The notes: generated by a model not told the origin, from the letters alone. A stretch of 64,000 nucleotides of DNA from Calothrix sp. PCC 6303 (GCF_000317435.1 NC_019751.1:2914001-2978000), one strand, 5' to 3'. Shown: positions 53,907-63,838, counted from the stretch's first letter. A program made the numbers and translations.

Positions 53907-54923
53907 TTGCCATCACTTATGCTGAAAAAAATACTTATCTTCTCAATTAGCATCGCTTTAATTTGCTTAACATTCGTATCATTCGTAAATTATAAAGCTT
54001 GGTTTTGGCCATTAGAACTATTAGCTCATTTTCAATTACAATATTTAATTGTTTCTTTAATTATCAGCACTACTTTATTAATTCTTTGGTGGAGAGGTTA
54101 CTTTAAATATAAACTCTTAATCTTTCTCTCCTTAATGCTAGTTGGTTTAAACTCTATCGGAATCCTTCCTTGGTATTTACCCCACCCACAGCAAATAAAT
54201 AATGCCTCTCAACCTCTAAGAATTTTACAGTTCAATTTAAACCCTGATAATGACCACTTTAGCGAAGTAGCTGAAGTCGTAAAAGAACAAAAACCTGATG
54301 TCGCTTTATTTATTGAAGTTGATAAAAATGCAGTTGAGCAACTAAATACAAAATTAAAAGATATTTTACCTTATTCCTTTAGAAGCCCAGGTGGTGGTTT
54401 AGCGCTTTTTACCCGTCAACCCTTCCGAGATGCTAAGGGAGATAAATTAAACGGAGACGCTACTAATTTACTTGCAACTTTAGAAATTAACAACAAACCC
54501 ATCCAATTAATTGGGACTCATCCAACCATACCAATAAAGCCCTCAACCTTTCACCGCCGCAATCGCCAATTAACAGCATTGAGCAGTTATGTGAGTACCC
54601 TTAAAGTCCCAGTAATTGTCCTTGGAGATTTTAACTTAACACCTTGGTCTCCTTATTACCGAGAATTTGTCCAAAAATCTGGGTTACATAATGCTAGTTT
54701 AGGTTATGGTATTTTACCTAGTTGGCCTCGAAGCGCAACTCACGTCCGCTACCCCAATTGGTTAATTCCTCTCATGAACATTCCCATTGACCATTGTTTT
54801 GTCACTAAAGAATTTCGCATAGCAGGAATTCGTACTAGCTCCCATGCTAACTCAGACCACGCACCATTAATTACCGACTTAGTATTGTCTAAAAATCCAA
54901 AATCTCAAATCCAGTCGCTATAA
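53907..54923 (+). CDS. membrane-anchored endonuclease/exonuclease/phosphatase (EEP) family protein
   Basis: The 338-residue protein has two to three N-terminal membrane helices (about 5-25, 40-58, 66-85) and then an EEP domain: ILQFNLN, FIEVD (catalytic Glu), IGTHPTIP, LGDFNLTPWSP (Asp-x-Asn) and ANSDHAPLI (Ser-Asp-His at the end). Enzymes of this kind cleave phosphodiesters, including lipids or nucleic acids, and here act outside the membrane. The substrate is unknown. TTG at 53907 is 6 bp from GGGAGA; ATG at 53919 is the other option. Confidence 0.85.
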   Translation: MPSLMLKKILIFSISIALICLTFVSFVNYKAWFWPLELLAHFQLQYLIVSLIISTTLLILWWRGYFKYKLLIFLSLMLVGLNSIGILPWYLPHPQQINNASQPLRILQFNLNPDNDHFSEVAEVVKEQKPDVALFIEVDKNAVEQLNTKLKDILPYSFRSPGGGLALFTRQPFRDAKGDKLNGDATNLLATLEINNKPIQLIGTHPTIPIKPSTFHRRNRQLTALSSYVSTLKVPVIVLGDFNLTPWSPYYREFVQKSGLHNASLGYGILPSWPRSATHVRYPNWLIPLMNIPIDHCFVTKEFRIAGIRTSSHANSDHAPLITDLVLSKNPKSQIQSL

Positions 54924-55130
54924 GATTTAATAGCAAATGGGTGAATAAATAAACTCATGCAACGCAAAAACCTTGCTTTTGAATTTTATCTTCGTGTGTT
55001 TACTCCCACTAATGATGATTCGCGATCGCTTACCAAACGCTGGCAAATATAATGGTTGGTAAATTCAATGTTGTTCGTATATATTTTAATGATTGTAAGA
55101 TGGTAAATTAAGTAACTATATACTTAGCAA

Positions 55131-55609
55131 TTAAGGTAACATCCAAAAGCTACATATAGCATCTTTAATTGGACAAGTTTTGTCTTTAATCGGATTATCG
55201 TCTAAATAAAGATATAAAGGATTCAAGCTTGATAGGGGCTTAATATCAACAATGCGATTAGACATTAAACTAAGTTGATAAAGATTTTTGAGCCCCGCTA
55301 AAGGTGTGACATCAACGATTTGATTATTGCTTAAATCTAGCTCAGATTCTCATTCTCATTACTAAGAGAAAGTTCGGTGCGGCTATGGAGTTTTTTATGC
55401 GCTTTTGCACAATCCTGTTCTTTTGCAGACTTGAGTAAGAGTTGGATTGTTAGCTGGGTTTCGAGCGGTTGCTGGGATTTTTGCCGACACCAATCCAGAA
55501 AACTGCTCGGCTCTTTGGCTTTATTTTGTTGATTTGCATCTCCCAATTTAGGGATAAATATTAAGCCAAAACAAGTAATACTTGCCAAAATCAAGTTTAG
55601 TTTTTTCAT
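55131..55609 (-). pseudogene. secreted leucine-rich-repeat protein, frameshifted
   Basis: The first frame gives a signal peptide (LNLILASITCFGLIFIPKLGDA), a Cys-containing region (FLDWCRQKSQQPLETQL ... CAKAHKKLHSRTELSLSN) and stops at 55337. In another frame of the same strand the sequence goes on as ELDLSNNQIVDVTPLAGLKN, LYQLSLMSNRIVDIKPLSSL, NPLYLYLDDNPIKDKTC, and stops at 55131. Those are internalin-type LRR units, so one indel within the GAGAATGAGAATCTGAG stretch (about 55340-55355) broke the gene. It might also be a sequencing error. The intact protein would be about 158 residues. Confidence 0.8.
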
Positions 55610-55667
55610 CTTTTTATTTAATTAGTTAGATAATTTAGTTGTGCGAGAATAATCCAAAATCCAAAAT

Positions 55668-56867
55668 CTAAAATGATGGGATATTCCAAATTTTGATATC
55701 TTTGCTAAACTTGCCAGAAGCTATTTTTTTGCCGTCGTGACTCCAGGATACATCCAAGATGTGGGTGATGTTGGCTAGATCGATCGCAAATGTTGCGATC
55801 GCCTTACCTGTGGAAATATCCCAAAATTTTATTGTTTGATTTCGATCGAGGGAAACTAAGGTTTGACTATTGGCATACCAACTAAAATCGATAATGGGGC
55901 TATCTTCTCCTAGAGTTTTGACAAATTTATGGGTTGTCATATCCCACAGTTCGATCCCCGAACCAATTGTCATAAAACTAACTGTGGTCATAAATTTACC
56001 ATCCTGACTCCAGGCGATAGGGGAGAGTAAAGCATTACTAGCCCCTGCACTCGCACATAGGACAATCGGCTCACGGTAGTGACCTGGGATAGTTTTAATC
56101 CGTTTACCCGTGGTTTTATCCCAGAGTGTAATGGTGTTCTCGCTACCGCAGCCTGCATTGCTACCAGCGACGGATACAATCGTTTTACCGTCTGGACTCC
56201 AGGCAAAACTACGAATCTGGGGAGGTTGGGGAACCATATTAATTGGGATCGGGTTTGCGGTGCTTGAACGAAAAAATTGATTAGCGATCGTTGCGTTTAA
56301 TTTCCCTGTGGTTGTGTTCCAGAGTTTGATGGTGGTTTCTTCCAAAACAGCTAGGGTTTGATTATCTGCATTCCACGCGATCGCTCTGATTGGTTTGTAG
56401 GGTGTTAGGCTTTCCACCGCTTTAAAGGTGTTGATGAGCCGACCTGTGTTGACATTCCAGATAAAAATGCGATCGCTTATGGTTGCAGCCAATTTTTTTC
56501 CATCGATACTCCAAGCCAAAGCTTTGATTTCATCGTTTTTGATGTCGTTTTTGCTCGCAGCCAAAATTTTGATGAGATGTCCTTTTTCGGTGTCCCAAAT
56601 TTGGATAGTTCGATTGTTAGCGCTAGCGGAAGCCAATGTTTTTCCGTCGAGATTCCAAGCAGTACCTCCGCTATGTCCGCTAAGTAAGGTCATCGGTTTG
56701 AGAATAGATTTTTTACTTGTGGGATCGGCTGCAATTTGGGAGTTATTATGGGTATTTTTGATAGCGATGTTCGTAGACCGGGCTTTGACCACCGCTGTCG
56801 CTTTTGCAGGTAAAAATATAAAGTTAATCAGAAATAAAATTAATGTAATTCTCAGGGTTATTTTCAT
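55668..56867 (-). CDS. WD40-repeat protein with signal peptide
   Basis: The ATG at 56867 is chosen because MKITLRITLILFLINFIFLPAKA then forms a clean signal peptide and because it overlaps the upstream stop by ATGA. The 399-residue protein has seven WD40-like blades (for example PMTLLSGHSGGTAWNLDGK, RTIQIWDTEKGHLIKIL, TTIKLWNTTTGKLNATI, TITLWDKTTGKRIKTI, QTIKFWDISTGKAIATF, KDIKIWNIPSF). It probably binds partners in the periplasm. Translation is coupled to the lipoprotein gene before it. Confidence 0.85.
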   Translation of the reverse strand: MKITLRITLILFLINFIFLPAKATAVVKARSTNIAIKNTHNNSQIAADPTSKKSILKPMTLLSGHSGGTAWNLDGKTLASASANNRTIQIWDTEKGHLIKILAASKNDIKNDEIKALAWSIDGKKLAATISDRIFIWNVNTGRLINTFKAVESLTPYKPIRAIAWNADNQTLAVLEETTIKLWNTTTGKLNATIANQFFRSSTANPIPINMVPQPPQIRSFAWSPDGKTIVSVAGSNAGCGSENTITLWDKTTGKRIKTIPGHYREPIVLCASAGASNALLSPIAWSQDGKFMTTVSFMTIGSGIELWDMTTHKFVKTLGEDSPIIDFSWYANSQTLVSLDRNQTIKFWDISTGKAIATFAIDLANITHILDVSWSHDGKKIASGKFSKDIKIWNIPSF

Positions 56868-58021
56868 AATCTTTTCCAACCATTTTCTGTACATACTCCA
56901 CCTTCGCGATCGGGAGGAAGACACCAATATTCTCGACCATCAAAAATTAACCCGGCTTTAATCGATTTCAATTGGCTAATATCTTGCCATTCCTTTTCTC
57001 CTCCCTCGTCGTAATAGCGATATTTATTTCCTCTTACTTCCAATCCTTGACCCGTTCCTCCCAAAACATAATATCCATCTTGAATATTAGTAACTTTAAC
57101 TGGTTCTGGAGTTGTAGCAGTTGGTTCAAATAAATCTGAGACACAAGGTTTCCCGTCACCTTTGCAACCTATGGCAATTTTTCCGTTTCCATATGTACTA
57201 AATATTTTGTCATCTTTTAATAATAATCCCGACCCACTATTGTCTTGGAAAACAATCGGATTAGTAAACTTTCCTTGATAAAAGACATATGTTTGACCTC
57301 GACCGTTGATTTTTACCGTTGTCGTGCCATCCGCTAAAATCGTAATTGATTGTTCCGAACTATCGCCATCATAAAATTTAAAAAACTTAGTTCCGATAAA
57401 AGGTGGCTTTTGGGAATATGAATTCTGGGAGTATTGAGAATCAGAAGAAGCTGGTTTCTTTCTATTTCGCTTTTTCTCAATTGACCATCGCCAAATTTCT
57501 CTCTCCTTATTATTTTCACTCACTGCTCTAGCAGAGACAAGTAGGATATCTCCAGACTGATTAACAAACTCGAATAAACAAGCGCCAACCCCAGTTCCGG
57601 AACAATCTTTGATTTCCACATAACCGTAATCGTATAATTCTCTGACAGTAATATTATTCAGATTGGCTTCATCTGCCTGTAAGTGAGGTTTCCATCCCTG
57701 CTGTAACAATAACTGCCGCGCTTTTTGATAGGACATTCCCTCGCGGAGATTGGGTTTTAAAGACGGGGAGTTGGAGTTTTGTCTCCTGCTGCGGCGTTTC
57801 TCGCCGGATTTGTTGGTGGTTGAGGTTTGTTCGGTCTGTTCCAAACCCCGTTCTGAAGCCTGTTCAACCGATGGTAGTGGATTGCGATCGCTCGATTGGT
57901 GGTTCGGTGTCTGGGAATTGGAAGCTATTGAATTTGCACATCCAGTTGCGATCGCACCTAAGCAGCTTGTGAGTATTACTACCCTAGCCGCAGTCACAGA
58001 AAACAGTCGGGGTTTCAACAT
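56864..58021 (-). CDS. lipoprotein of unknown function
   Basis: The 385-residue protein has a lipoprotein signal (AARVVILTSCLGAIATGC, lipobox ending at C28) and a disordered Ser/Gln-rich part. A PASTA-like or Ig-like small domain follows at about 93-175 (MSYQKARQLLLQQGWKPHLQ ... YVEIKDCSGTGVGACLFEFVN), then strand-rich C-terminal repeats (TTVKINGRGQTYVFYQGKF, GYYVLGGTGQGLEVRGNKYRYYDEGG, FDGREYWCLPPDREGG). It is coupled by ATGA to the WD40 gene. Function is unknown. Confidence 0.75.
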   Translation of the reverse strand: MLKPRLFSVTAARVVILTSCLGAIATGCANSIASNSQTPNHQSSDRNPLPSVEQASERGLEQTEQTSTTNKSGEKRRSRRQNSNSPSLKPNLREGMSYQKARQLLLQQGWKPHLQADEANLNNITVRELYDYGYVEIKDCSGTGVGACLFEFVNQSGDILLVSARAVSENNKEREIWRWSIEKKRNRKKPASSDSQYSQNSYSQKPPFIGTKFFKFYDGDSSEQSITILADGTTTVKINGRGQTYVFYQGKFTNPIVFQDNSGSGLLLKDDKIFSTYGNGKIAIGCKGDGKPCVSDLFEPTATTPEPVKVTNIQDGYYVLGGTGQGLEVRGNKYRYYDEGGEKEWQDISQLKSIKAGLIFDGREYWCLPPDREGGVCTENGWKRL

Positions 58022-58441
58022 ACGCCATTAATCTCCTGAAAAATCACCATTCTTAAGCCAAAATAACCAGCAAAATTAAGTAAAATCGACAACATTATAT
58101 TTACAGTCATTCCGTAGCCTGCTTCTCCACAGGAGTGCGTAATGACATGCCTATAAATTTCCTGCCTACCTACCTACTTACACAAACCTGCATACCCCCC
58201 AGGTTCTCAGAGTTAGGAAGTAATAAGTCTATTTTGATAACCGTAGTTTGTAATTCCAGATTGTGAGTAGGCGTAGCCAGCCTGTAGGGCTTATGCTAGT
58301 CTGCGACAATCGACGCGTCTACCTTACGTCGCTGTTTGACAAAATTCCACTTTTCATGATGGACGAGGTTTATTTGGAAAAATAGATAATTGAATATGGG
58401 GGGGGGTAAGTGCGAATCGAACATTATAAAATTATAGAGAT
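58022..58441. other. intergenic region with a MITE remnant
   Basis: It contains a decayed MITE (58100-58180), a CCTGCATACCC word, and a G-run just before the sigma-like gene start. No gene is supported. Confidence 0.45.
58100..58180. mobile_element. MITE remnant of the IS630-type family (copy C)
   Basis: The right end read inward (AGTAGGTAGGTAGGCAGG, then AAATTTATAG and GTCATTACGCACTCC) matches copy A at 25864 read from its left end. The left end is eroded. Confidence 0.55.
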
Positions 58442-59863
58442 ATGACAAAGCAAAAATACTATACTCTCGTTTTTCTGGGTAGCGACGGTAAACGCAAACT
58501 TAAAGAAATTCAGATGGCAAAAGTATTTTTTACAGAAACATTTGCCGATGCTAGTGAAAATACTCTGGAATCAGATACTACAATTCAAAAGCGATTATTA
58601 CAATTATCTCAAGCAAATTCTTCATCCCATCGTTTAATCGCCCAGCGTTGTTTACTCTGTTTCATCTCTTGGCAAATTGAACGAGTTTGTCTATCTTTAG
58701 AGCAGCAGTTTGGTAATTTCCATGGATTTACAAGTCGCGATTTATTTGTGTATGTTCTTGATGATGATGGGAGCTTAGAAGCATCTGATTCTTATCAGTG
58801 TTTGGGACGGGAGATATTATCAAGTTTTGACCCAGATAAAAGTAGTTTATCAACTTGGACGGGTCGGAAGGTGAGACAGCATAAAGACTTGAATAGATAT
58901 TTACTCGACTGTGGTTTATATCTTGTGAGTGATTGGGCAATTCTTAATGATACTAAACCCGAACAGTTACCGAGGATTCTGCGAGAATTTCATTATTTAA
59001 CAACAACAGAAATCGAAGAAAATCGGGGATTGCTATCAGCCTATCACAAAATTTATCGCGCCGATCGATTGCGTCAACGTGCCGAGCAAAAATCATTGGG
59101 AAAATGCAACCCACCTACAGCAGTGCAATTACAAGCTATTTTAGATATTTTAAAAACCCAAGATATCTATGAATCCCTAGATAAATTATCAATAAAAATA
59201 GTTATGCAAAAATTACAAAATCTAGCCGATCGATTGCGCGAGTATCGGTTGCACACAAGAAATTCTTGTTTTAAAATGGTTTCCATCGATAACGAAATAT
59301 ACGAAAATAGTACTTTTGTCGAACAAATTCCCGATTTGAATCAACAGAGTATTATCAATCGCAGTGAAGAAGTTGACGAAACAAAGGATTTTTTAAAAAC
59401 CTATCGCGACCAAATGGCAAGCTGTCTTGATAGTTCCTTCCAAAGTGCGATCGCACTGCGTTGGCATAAATTACAAAAAAAAGATATCGGAAAAGCCCAG
59501 CAATTTTTAACTGCACTACAATTATTTCACTGTCAGAGATTATCAATGAGTAATATTGCCAAGCAATTAAATCTTCGCGCACAAGATGCGGTTGCTCGTC
59601 TATTAAAACTGAAGGATTTCCGTGCCGATATCCGTCAACAAACCCTAGTAAAATTACAAGCACAAGTTATCGAACTAGCTCAAAAATATTCTACTCCTAC
59701 AAGCTTAGTAAATTTGGAATTAACAATTACAGAACTACTCGACGAACAAATCGGTAATGTCATTTTCCAAGCGGAAATAGAAGCTGCAAGTATGCAAAGC
59801 AATTGTCAAATGAGTTATTTCTCACAACGACTTTGCAAGCAAATAGATAATATTAAATTTTAA
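58442..59863 (+). CDS. sigma-70-like regulatory protein paired with DUF1822 (copy 2)
   Basis: The 473-residue paralogue of the protein at 38036 has the same layout. The start is YYTLVFLGSDGKRKLKEI, the region-2-like part is LIAQRCLLCFISWQIERVCLSL ... DPDKSSLSTWTGRKVRQHKDLN, and the region-4-like helix-turn-helix is ALQLFHCQRLSMSNIAKQLNLRAQDAVARLLKLKDFR at about 350-400. It is followed by DUF1822 and a CHAT-CHASE2 gene on the same strand, the fuller version of this gene set. It probably regulates transcription of the set or of a wider group; this is an inference. Confidence 0.6.
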   Translation: MTKQKYYTLVFLGSDGKRKLKEIQMAKVFFTETFADASENTLESDTTIQKRLLQLSQANSSSHRLIAQRCLLCFISWQIERVCLSLEQQFGNFHGFTSRDLFVYVLDDDGSLEASDSYQCLGREILSSFDPDKSSLSTWTGRKVRQHKDLNRYLLDCGLYLVSDWAILNDTKPEQLPRILREFHYLTTTEIEENRGLLSAYHKIYRADRLRQRAEQKSLGKCNPPTAVQLQAILDILKTQDIYESLDKLSIKIVMQKLQNLADRLREYRLHTRNSCFKMVSIDNEIYENSTFVEQIPDLNQQSIINRSEEVDETKDFLKTYRDQMASCLDSSFQSAIALRWHKLQKKDIGKAQQFLTALQLFHCQRLSMSNIAKQLNLRAQDAVARLLKLKDFRADIRQQTLVKLQAQVIELAQKYSTPTSLVNLELTITELLDEQIGNVIFQAEIEAASMQSNCQMSYFSQRLCKQIDNIKF

Positions 59864-59916
59864 TACTTTCTGACTCTCCTTGTCCTCCTTGCTCCCTATT
59901 TTTCGATCACTAAACT

Positions 59917-61296
59917 ATGTATACTCTCCCCTTGTCCTTTGAATTTGAGCGTTTACCAACAGAAACTATTAAACTTAAACCGGCAGATATCGATATTGCC
60001 GTTCAATTAAGTCAAAATTTACCCGATGAATCGCGCCAATGGCAAACTTATTTGAATGCCTTAGGATTATTTATTTTAAAGAACTGGTTGGAAGAACGGG
60101 ACGAACATCTCACTGTTGATTGGCAAGATTCAAGCATTGCTAAACCCGAACTTGCGAATGTGTTCCCGTTTGTGACAAATTTACAAGTTGGTGAATTTCA
60201 AGTTTGTACGATCGCCCTTGATAACCTCTTCGAGAGACAAATCCCTTTATCAAGATTAGTAGTGGATTTACCCGAATTTGTTCCACATTTTTATGTATTA
60301 GTAGAAGTTGGCGAAGAAGAACAATCGGGAATGATCAGAGGAATAATCAATTATCAGCAATTGCAGGATTATCTACAAATTTACTCTCCGGCTAATTCCG
60401 TTGTCGATGGTAATTATCAAATACCTTTAGATTGGTTTGAAACCGAACCGAATAATATTTTACTGTATTTACGTATCCTGAAACCACAGGCAATACAATT
60501 ACCCACCATCGATACGAATCGGCAACAGGAATTAGCCAATTTAGCAAATCAATTAGCTCAATTGCTACCCCAATTACAAACACCATCAGTCGAATTATGG
60601 CAAGTTTTGAATTGGCAACAAATAAGTGCGGTTGTAACGTTTCCGGATTTACTAGAGTGGGTATATCAATTACAAACAAATAGGTTACAAATTAACCCAG
60701 TATCGAATAGTTCGATAACCGGAAATCTGCGAACTGAAAACCTCCAAAAATACCTACGCGATCGTATTCGGCTAATTACCCAACCAGTGATAAATTTAGG
60801 ACGTTGGATGTGGGGTGAACTAGACGAAATCGGAGAAGCATTATCTTGGGAATTAATCGGTTTAACACCTGCTACAGAATTTCGCAGTCCTACCGCAGAA
60901 TTCGCTGTAATTCGTTCTCAATTGGAAACTCAAGGTGTGGAAATTCCCAGCAGCGCGAGGTGCGGACATTACAATTTTTATTTAGCTGGTAATTCCCTAA
61001 GAATATACGCTGTAGCCTGGAATTATTCCACAGAAGATGACCCCAATACCTGGAGTTTATTTTTAATTTTAGGCGCACCCGCACCTAATCTTTTACCGAA
61101 TAATTTGAAGTTTAGAGTCAGTGATAAAACTGGAATTTTGAGCGAGCAACAGGTTGAACCCCAACAGGTAAATTCCTATTTATTTACGGCGGTGGTGGGA
61201 ACTTGGGAGGAGAAATTCACAGTCACTATTAGTATTGCAGATGGTGTAGAGGTGACATTGCCGACCTTTGCTTTTGATATTAGACAAGTGGGTTAA
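59917..61296 (+). CDS. DUF1822 family protein (copy 2)
   Basis: The 459-residue protein shows the same conserved words as copy 1 (NLQVGEFQVCTIALDNL, LSRLVVDLPEFVPHFYVLVEVGEE, DGNYQIPLDWF, NILLYLRILKPQAIQLP, WSLFLILGAPAPNLLPNNLKFRVSDKTGIL). It lies 53 bp behind the sigma-like gene and 7 bp before the CHAT-CHASE2 gene, so it is clearly in an operon. Function is unknown; the constant neighbours suggest a linker between the regulator and the membrane CHAT protein. Confidence 0.87.
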   Translation: MYTLPLSFEFERLPTETIKLKPADIDIAVQLSQNLPDESRQWQTYLNALGLFILKNWLEERDEHLTVDWQDSSIAKPELANVFPFVTNLQVGEFQVCTIALDNLFERQIPLSRLVVDLPEFVPHFYVLVEVGEEEQSGMIRGIINYQQLQDYLQIYSPANSVVDGNYQIPLDWFETEPNNILLYLRILKPQAIQLPTIDTNRQQELANLANQLAQLLPQLQTPSVELWQVLNWQQISAVVTFPDLLEWVYQLQTNRLQINPVSNSSITGNLRTENLQKYLRDRIRLITQPVINLGRWMWGELDEIGEALSWELIGLTPATEFRSPTAEFAVIRSQLETQGVEIPSSARCGHYNFYLAGNSLRIYAVAWNYSTEDDPNTWSLFLILGAPAPNLLPNNLKFRVSDKTGILSEQQVEPQQVNSYLFTAVVGTWEEKFTVTISIADGVEVTLPTFAFDIRQVG

Positions 61297-61303
61297 GACG
61301 AGC

Positions 61304-63838
61304 ATGACTAAATTTTATCTGCAAGTTCAACAAGTTGAAAATAAGTGTTTGTTTCAACTGGCATGGAATCATAATCAAAAAATTACCGCCGAGATTTTTT
61401 ATCCAGATAAAATAATTGCTGATTATAAAATATGGCAGCGCATCTATCATAATTTTTACAGCCAAGAATCACGCGGCAAGGTAATTAATATCGGTGTTGT
61501 GGCTCCTCCTCCCATAGATTGGCAAGCGGAATTAGTGCAAGCAGAAGCTAAATTATTGTATGAATTTCACCAATGGCTACGTAGTAAGGAATTGTACGAT
61601 ATTCGTTCAATTTTGACCGCGAATAGTTTCGCCCATAATAGTCTAACTGGGAACAGTATTAATCATCTAGTAACGAGTAAATCCCAGGATATTTCCGTAG
61701 ATATTTTTATTAGTTGTAGTAATCTTGAACTAGCACGACTACCTTGGGAAAGTTGGGAAATTAGTACTCAATTCTCCGATCGTAAACTCCGTATAGTTCG
61801 CCAACCAATCCACATTCAACAAAGTCTTGAACCAATTCAACGTTCTCCCGGTAAAGCCAGGATACTAGCGATTTTTGGTGACGATAGTGGGTTGAATTTT
61901 GAAAAAGAGAAGCAAGCAATTTTAGCCCTAAAAAAATTTATTCAAGTTGATTTGATTTCCTGGCAAGAAGGTAAAGATATTCAACAGTTCAAATACGAAA
62001 TTGTCGAAAAGTTGAAAAGCGATCGCGGATGGGATATTTTATTTTTTGCTGGTCATAGTCGCGAAACCGATTTAACCGGGGGACAAATATCAATCGCGCC
62101 TAATGCAACAATTTCTTTGAGCGAAATCGAGCAACCCCTAGTAACAGCAATCCAAAAGGGATTAAAATTTGCCCTATTCAATTCCTGCGACGGTTTAAGT
62201 ATTGCTACTAAATTAGTAGAATTGGGTTTGAGTCAAGTGGCAATTATGCGCGAACCAATTCACAATTGTGTCGCTGAAGAAATTTTTATTCAGTTTCTCA
62301 ATAATATTTCCCAATCTCAAAATGTTCACCAGGCTTTATTTAGTGCTTGCGATTATCTCAAACTCGAAAAAAATCTCACCTATCCTAGTGCTTATTTAAT
62401 TCCCTCCCTATTTTGCCACCCCGATGCTTCTTTGTTTCAACTTAAAATATTTAGCTTTGGGCAATATCTAAAAAAGCTTAAACCAGCACCTTTAGAAACA
62501 ATTATAATTGCAAGTTTAACATTAATTAGTTTGCAATTACCTGTACAAAAATGGTTATTGGAAAAGCGTATTTTATCTCAAGCGATGTATCGCAATCTTA
62601 CTAGCCAGGTTGATACAAAAACCATCCCGCCGATACTTTTAGTTCAAATCGATAACGAATCTATAAATAAAGCAGGAATCTTAACTCCCAGACCGATCGA
62701 TCGCCAATATATGGCAAAAATTATCGATAAACTAGTCGAAGTCAAAGCCCCCGTTGTCGGTATCGATTATCTCCTAGACCGACCCGATTCCCAACGCGAT
62801 CGCATTTTGAATGAATCGCTCCAAGCTGGCTTAAAATCCTCATCTCAGCCCACACGCTTTGTACTTGCCACAACCCGCGATCATCAAGGTAAATGGTTAA
62901 ACGTCTATCCTCAAATCGCTAGTCAAAATTGGAGTATGGAGGGAGAAATCGAGATTTTGCCGGGATGGTATATGCAATTATTACCCAATGATAAATCTAA
63001 CCACGACCCCCGACCATTTGCAGCCGTTTTAGCGATTTCCCAGCAGGTACAGCAATTTTCCAATTCACCCCAACCCCAACTTACTAGTCAACAAGATTTG
63101 TGGCAGCAGATAAACAATTATATTAATAATTTAAATGTTGCTAATTCTAATCCTAAAAATTCTAATATTAAAAGTACAAAAAGTCCCAATAAAACTAACT
63201 ATAAAATAACCCAATCCGAACGCCATCAACTACAACCCCTAACTGCTTTTAGCTATCAACTTCAACAAATGTGGTTGCACCCAGTTATTGATTTTTCCCT
63301 ACCCCCCCGACAAGTTTATCAAACTATCTCTGCTTGGGAATTACTCGAAAATTCTTATGACCCCAAGTTAATCGAAAACCTACAAAAACAAATCACGATC
63401 GTTGCACCGGGAGGCTACGAAGAAGCAGGAACGGGCAACGATAACGAAGATAATTTTGAATTACCATCCGCAATGGATTATTGGTTAAACCAAGAAAATC
63501 CCGATCGTCATCGCATCGTCCTCACAGGTGGCGAAGTTCACGCTTACATGACGCATCACTACTTAAATAACAGAATAGTCGTACCAATTCCAGATTTGTG
63601 GATGGTGGGTTTGGCAATCTTATTAGGTAAACTTATTTCCAAGTATTTTTGTAATAAAAATAATCAAATTAAACCGGAAAAGACCCATCAAGTGTTGATT
63701 CTATTAAGTGTGGCTACAGTGCTTTATACGCTAATCGGCTTGCAGTTGTATGTTTCATCTGCCGCGATTATTTTACCTTGGCTGTTACCAAATATAACGT
63801 TTTGGTTTTATATTTTGGATGCCTTTTGTAAATTATAA
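61304..63838 (+). CDS. CHAT peptidase fused to CHASE2 sensor, membrane protein
   Basis: The ATG at 61304 starts MTKFYLQVQQVENKCLFQL, the usual opening of this family. The N-terminal 390 residues form a CHAT domain with LARLPWESWE, the catalytic His in ILFFAGHSRE (H251) and Cys in LFNSCDG (C295). A membrane helix (about 402-422) leads to a CHASE2 domain outside the membrane (PILLVQIDNESINKAGILTP, VEVKAPVVGIDYLLDRPD). An Asn/Pro-rich linker and three C-terminal helices follow (IPDLWMVGLAILLGKLIS, HQVLILLSVATVLYTLIGLQ, AAIILPWLLPNITFWFYIL). It would sense an external signal and act with a cytoplasmic peptidase. Confidence 0.88.
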   Translation: MTKFYLQVQQVENKCLFQLAWNHNQKITAEIFYPDKIIADYKIWQRIYHNFYSQESRGKVINIGVVAPPPIDWQAELVQAEAKLLYEFHQWLRSKELYDIRSILTANSFAHNSLTGNSINHLVTSKSQDISVDIFISCSNLELARLPWESWEISTQFSDRKLRIVRQPIHIQQSLEPIQRSPGKARILAIFGDDSGLNFEKEKQAILALKKFIQVDLISWQEGKDIQQFKYEIVEKLKSDRGWDILFFAGHSRETDLTGGQISIAPNATISLSEIEQPLVTAIQKGLKFALFNSCDGLSIATKLVELGLSQVAIMREPIHNCVAEEIFIQFLNNISQSQNVHQALFSACDYLKLEKNLTYPSAYLIPSLFCHPDASLFQLKIFSFGQYLKKLKPAPLETIIIASLTLISLQLPVQKWLLEKRILSQAMYRNLTSQVDTKTIPPILLVQIDNESINKAGILTPRPIDRQYMAKIIDKLVEVKAPVVGIDYLLDRPDSQRDRILNESLQAGLKSSSQPTRFVLATTRDHQGKWLNVYPQIASQNWSMEGEIEILPGWYMQLLPNDKSNHDPRPFAAVLAISQQVQQFSNSPQPQLTSQQDLWQQINNYINNLNVANSNPKNSNIKSTKSPNKTNYKITQSERHQLQPLTAFSYQLQQMWLHPVIDFSLPPRQVYQTISAWELLENSYDPKLIENLQKQITIVAPGGYEEAGTGNDNEDNFELPSAMDYWLNQENPDRHRIVLTGGEVHAYMTHHYLNNRIVVPIPDLWMVGLAILLGKLISKYFCNKNNQIKPEKTHQVLILLSVATVLYTLIGLQLYVSSAAIILPWLLPNITFWFYILDAFCKL

